From assembly GCA_947372405.1 (NCBI GenBank), contig CANBTO010000376.1, positions 1-5,480 on the forward strand: DNA of 5,480 bases. Reading direction: 5' to 3'. The number at the start of each line of letters is the position of its first letter. Positions within the stretch are counted from its first letter, which is position 1. This document shows, piece by piece, positions 5,273-5,480 of the stretch. The notes below the pieces were generated by a model. The model was not told the DNA's origin and made no database searches. It saw only the letters and a program-made list of their open reading frames with translations. The position numbers and the translations under genes were made by a program. Source of the DNA: Verrucomicrobiaceae bacterium (GTDB taxonomy: Bacteria; Verrucomicrobiota; Verrucomicrobiae; Verrucomicrobiales; Akkermansiaceae).

Positions 5273-5480
5273 TTAGGGCTTCACCGCATGATCGGCGGGC
5301 TTCACGTTCTTGTGGAAGCCGTCGTTGCCATACATCAGCGGTTCGAAGCTGCCGACGATGTCCACATTCGCCTTTGCGGGCACCTCGAGGCCGAGGCCCC
5401 AGAACACGCCGTTGACCACGAGCCGGCGCAGGCCCTCGTTCGTGAGGTCGGTGGCGGCACCCATGGTGGTGCAGAGGACC
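5273..5480 (-). CDS. ThuA-like domain protein, C-terminal part only (cut by window edge)
   Basis: The last 68 residues and stop codon are visible; the frame is open to the window edge (VLCTTMGAATDLTNEGLRRL...), so the start lies outside. The block TTMGAATDL-NEGLRRLVVNGVFWGLGL, followed by ANVDIVGSFEPLMYGNDGFHK, matches the C-terminal end of ThuA-like proteins (glutamine amidotransferase-like flavodoxin fold) as found in PVC bacteria. In many of these, a Met-Gly-Ala replaces the LGH of classical ThuA. ThuA was named for trehalose utilisation; homologues sit in sugar catabolic clusters, and their exact reaction is not well defined. Here it lies upstream of two TIM-barrel isomerase-like genes, supporting a role in sugar breakdown. 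The N-terminal part, including any signal peptide, cannot be judged. Confidence 0.85.
   Translation of the reverse strand, partial: VLCTTMGAATDLTNEGLRRLVVNGVFWGLGLEVPAKANVDIVGSFEPLMYGNDGFHKNVKPADHAVKP

Noticed and set aside
3900..5415. Several plus-strand frames of 115 to 227 codons
   Set aside because: They are shadows of the 339-aa TIM-barrel gene, the cupin relic and the ThuA-like end on the minus strand.

Overview
The window most likely comes from a member of the Verrucomicrobiota (PVC group). This is an inference from family content: a ThuA-type protein of the 'TTMGAATDL...EGLRRL...N' kind, two metal-type TIM-barrel sugar isomerase/epimerase-like proteins, a large PMI-like cupin, GC-rich genes, and minus-strand starts without clear Shine-Dalgarno sites. 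No rRNA, tRNA, CRISPR array, transposase or phage gene is visible.

Layout. On the minus strand at the left is a 439-aa cupin protein resembling type I mannose-6-phosphate isomerase (113-1432). Upstream of it, about 600 bp hold no convincing gene but contain hairpins and one copy of a short diverged repeat (1532-1579). A plus-strand gene for a small secreted helical protein follows (2040-2366), closed by two consecutive intrinsic terminators (2371-2396 and 2403-2435). Next comes about 400 bp of structured intergenic DNA, ending in the second repeat copy (2726-2774), which covers the stop codon of the next minus-strand gene. From there to the right edge lies a minus-strand cluster. Read 5' to 3' it is: the C-terminal end of a ThuA-like protein (5273-5480, cut by the window), a 339-aa TIM-barrel protein (4170-5189), a 65-aa N-terminal fragment of a cupin protein (3854-4051), and a 333-aa TIM-barrel protein (2772-3773).

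How the genes may work together. ThuA, xylose-isomerase-like TIM barrels and PMI-like cupins all belong to carbohydrate catabolism. Together they suggest uptake and isomerisation or epimerisation of an unusual (possibly oxidised or keto) sugar, but no substrate can be read from the sequence.

The most interesting observations are: (i) the 65-aa fragment aligns without gaps to the N-terminal region of the intact cupin protein elsewhere in the window, so it looks like a truncated paralogue; (ii) the break lies in a REP-like hairpin with a GTAG foot; (iii) the next gene has a 53-nt G-free leader with four tandem heptamers just before its ATG; (iv) two diverged copies of a 49-bp repeat have a stop triplet at the same aligned position.
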